DNA of 64,000 nt from the NCBI RefSeq assembly GCF_003417535.1, contig NZ_QVLS01000001.1, positions 62,001 to 126,000 of the forward strand, read 5' to 3'. The notes beneath the pieces were generated by a model that was not told where the DNA came from, searched no databases, and saw nothing but the letters and a program-made list of their open reading frames with translations. Source of the stretch: Hydrogenophaga borbori. GTDB lineage: Bacteria; Pseudomonadota; Gammaproteobacteria; Burkholderiales; Burkholderiaceae_C. Below are positions 63,040 through 64,000 of the stretch, one piece after another (the stretch's first letter is position 1; the number at the start of each line of letters is the position of its first letter). The translations under genes were made by a program, and so were the position numbers.

Positions 63040-64000
63040 TCAGAGCGGCCGCACCGCGCGCACCAACCGCCCGGCCGTGAGCGTGTGATCGGCGGGCCAA
63101 TGGTCCGCCAGCGCGCCGTGTGCGGCGACGGCGCGGCGCACGGCGTCGGCGCCGTGTTCGTGCGGGCGCGCCAAGGCCGCGCCGATCATCCCGGCCAGCA
63201 CGTCGCCAGTGCCAGCGGTGGCCAGGCGGGCGTCGCCGGTGGCGTTGATCCAGGGCGCGCCGCCGGGCTCGGTCACCACGGTCCCCGACCCCTTGAGCAC
63301 CGTGACCGCGCCGAATCGCTCGGTGAGCTGGCGCGCGGCGCCCAGCCGGTCGGCCATGACCTCGGCGGTGCTGGTACCCAGCAGGCGGGCGGCTTCCAGC
63401 GGGTGGGGCGTGAGCACCGTCAGCCAGCCGCGCGCTGCGCGGCGCTGGGCCAGGCGCTGCAGCGTGGGGTCGCGGGCGAGGGCGTTGAGCCCGTCGGCAT
63501 CGATCACCAGCCGGGGGCAGACCAGGGCCTGCGGCATCCATTCGCGGATGGCCTCGCCACCGCCGCAGCCCGCGACGAGCACGGGCAGGGCGTGCTCGTC
63601 GGCGCCCAGCAGCACGGCGGGCAGGCGGTGCATCAGCTCGGGGGACAGCGGGTCGTGCGAGGGGGCCGGCCCGTTCCCCACCAACGCCAGGTACACGCGC
63701 CCCGCGCCCGCGTGCAGGGCGGCCCGCGCCGCCAGCACGGCGGCGCCCGCCATGCCCACGCCGGTGGCGCCGGGCAACTGGCCACCGAGCACACCCACAT
63801 CCCCATGGCTGCCTTTGTGGGCGGCGTGGGGGCCGACAGCCGGGGCCGCCTGGGAGGGCAGGTGCCCGCCCCACCAGGCGGCGGGCGGCGCCCCATCGGG
63901 GGGGGCGCCGAGGTCGTGAAGCCAGACCGCGCCCGCAGCGTCACGCCCGCCGGCTGTGAAGAGCCCGGGCTTGAGCGTCAGCAGGCTCAGGGTCTGGCGC
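63040..64000 (-). CDS. nnr: Bifunctional NAD(P)H-hydrate repair enzyme Nnr (N-terminal part cut by window)
   Basis: The frame is open from the stop at 63040 to the right edge. The visible part begins with the end of the epimerase domain NnrE (TLSLLTLKPGLFTAGGRD) and continues into the ATP/ADP-dependent dehydratase NnrD: HKGSHGDVGVLGGQLPGATGVGMAGAAVLAARAAL, VIDADGLNAL, LTPHPLEAARLLG and the nucleotide site ATGDARLATAGTGDVLAGMIGA. A GTG at 63798 is internal. The enzyme repairs damaged NADH/NADPH hydrates. Gene continues beyond the window. Confidence 0.92.
   Translation of the reverse strand, partial: RQTLSLLTLKPGLFTAGGRDAAGAVWLHDLGAPPDGAPPAAWWGGHLPSQAAPAVGPHAAHKGSHGDVGVLGGQLPGATGVGMAGAAVLAARAALHAGAGRVYLALVGNGPAPSHDPLSPELMHRLPAVLLGADEHALPVLVAGCGGGEAIREWMPQALVCPRLVIDADGLNALARDPTLQRLAQRRAARGWLTVLTPHPLEAARLLGTSTAEVMADRLGAARQLTERFGAVTVLKGSGTVVTEPGGAPWINATGDARLATAGTGDVLAGMIGAALARPHEHGADAVRRAVAAHGALADHWPADHTLTAGRLVRAVRPL

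Overview
The window is high-GC chromosomal DNA from a betaproteobacterium, most likely Comamonadaceae (Burkholderiales; Hydrogenophaga/Acidovorax-like). This rests on the gene families and gene order seen: ilvD-lysR-lgt, a Bug/TctC-type receptor, the ihfA-merR-tRNA-Pro junction, PhaR, a small Trp-rich Burkholderiales protein and a cbb3 oxidase locus. No insertion sequence, prophage, CRISPR array or rRNA was seen. Both window edges cut genes: a tungstate-type ABC ATPase on the left and an NAD(P)H-hydrate repair enzyme on the right.

Layout. 1-1304: end of a tungstate (Tup) ABC transporter. 1316-5680: a sulfide/persulfide cluster in which a BigR/SqrR-like repressor, two YeeE/YedE half-transporters, a DUF442 phosphatase/sulfurtransferase-like protein and a SulP transporter form one minus-strand operon, divergent from an ETHE1-type persulfide dioxygenase. 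5682-11386: LysR regulators, a cupin, a cytochrome c, ilvD and lgt. 11537-14134: an 865-residue orphan protein with no recognisable family. 14330-20303: a thioesterase, then a malonate-use operon (GntR regulator, malonyl-CoA decarboxylase, Bug-type receptor, enoyl-CoA hydratase-like protein, malonyl-CoA synthetase). 20345-31490: a microaerobic block with uspA, ccoI, ccoS, ccoNOQP, ccoG, ccoH-like, a small membrane protein, an Fnr/Anr regulator, hemN and a TauE/SafE-like membrane protein, with three TTGAC-N4-(G/A)TCAA Fnr boxes. 31523-35584: DMT exporter, isocitrate lyase, DUF305 protein, alpha/beta hydrolase.

35703-43771 is the translation operon thrS-infC-rpmI-rplT-pheS-pheT-ihfA plus a MerR regulator. 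It carries a Phe-rich leader peptide and terminator before thrS, an AUC start for infC, and a multi-hairpin leader before rpmI. 43809-49445: tRNA-Pro(GGG), serB, mfd, ispD, ispF. 49467-52831: an EnvZ/OmpR pair, a small exported protein and a SIMPL protein. 52836-57673: 3-hydroxybutyrate dehydrogenase, a hydrolase, relA, tRNA-Val(GAC) and phaR. 57717-64000: rimO, tRNA-Leu(CAG), rnr, a class I glutamine amidotransferase-like hydrolase, yggT and nnr.

The most interesting signals are regulatory. They are a palindromic, face-to-face divergent promoter in the persulfide cluster; a putative Phe-controlled attenuator moved to the front of the thrS-pheST operon; paired GTCTT-N4-AAGAC palindromes before isocitrate lyase; and recurring -10-like hexamers 6-10 nt from start codons that suggest leaderless mRNAs, including two Fnr-controlled genes. 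All functional calls come from reading motifs by eye; no database search was run.
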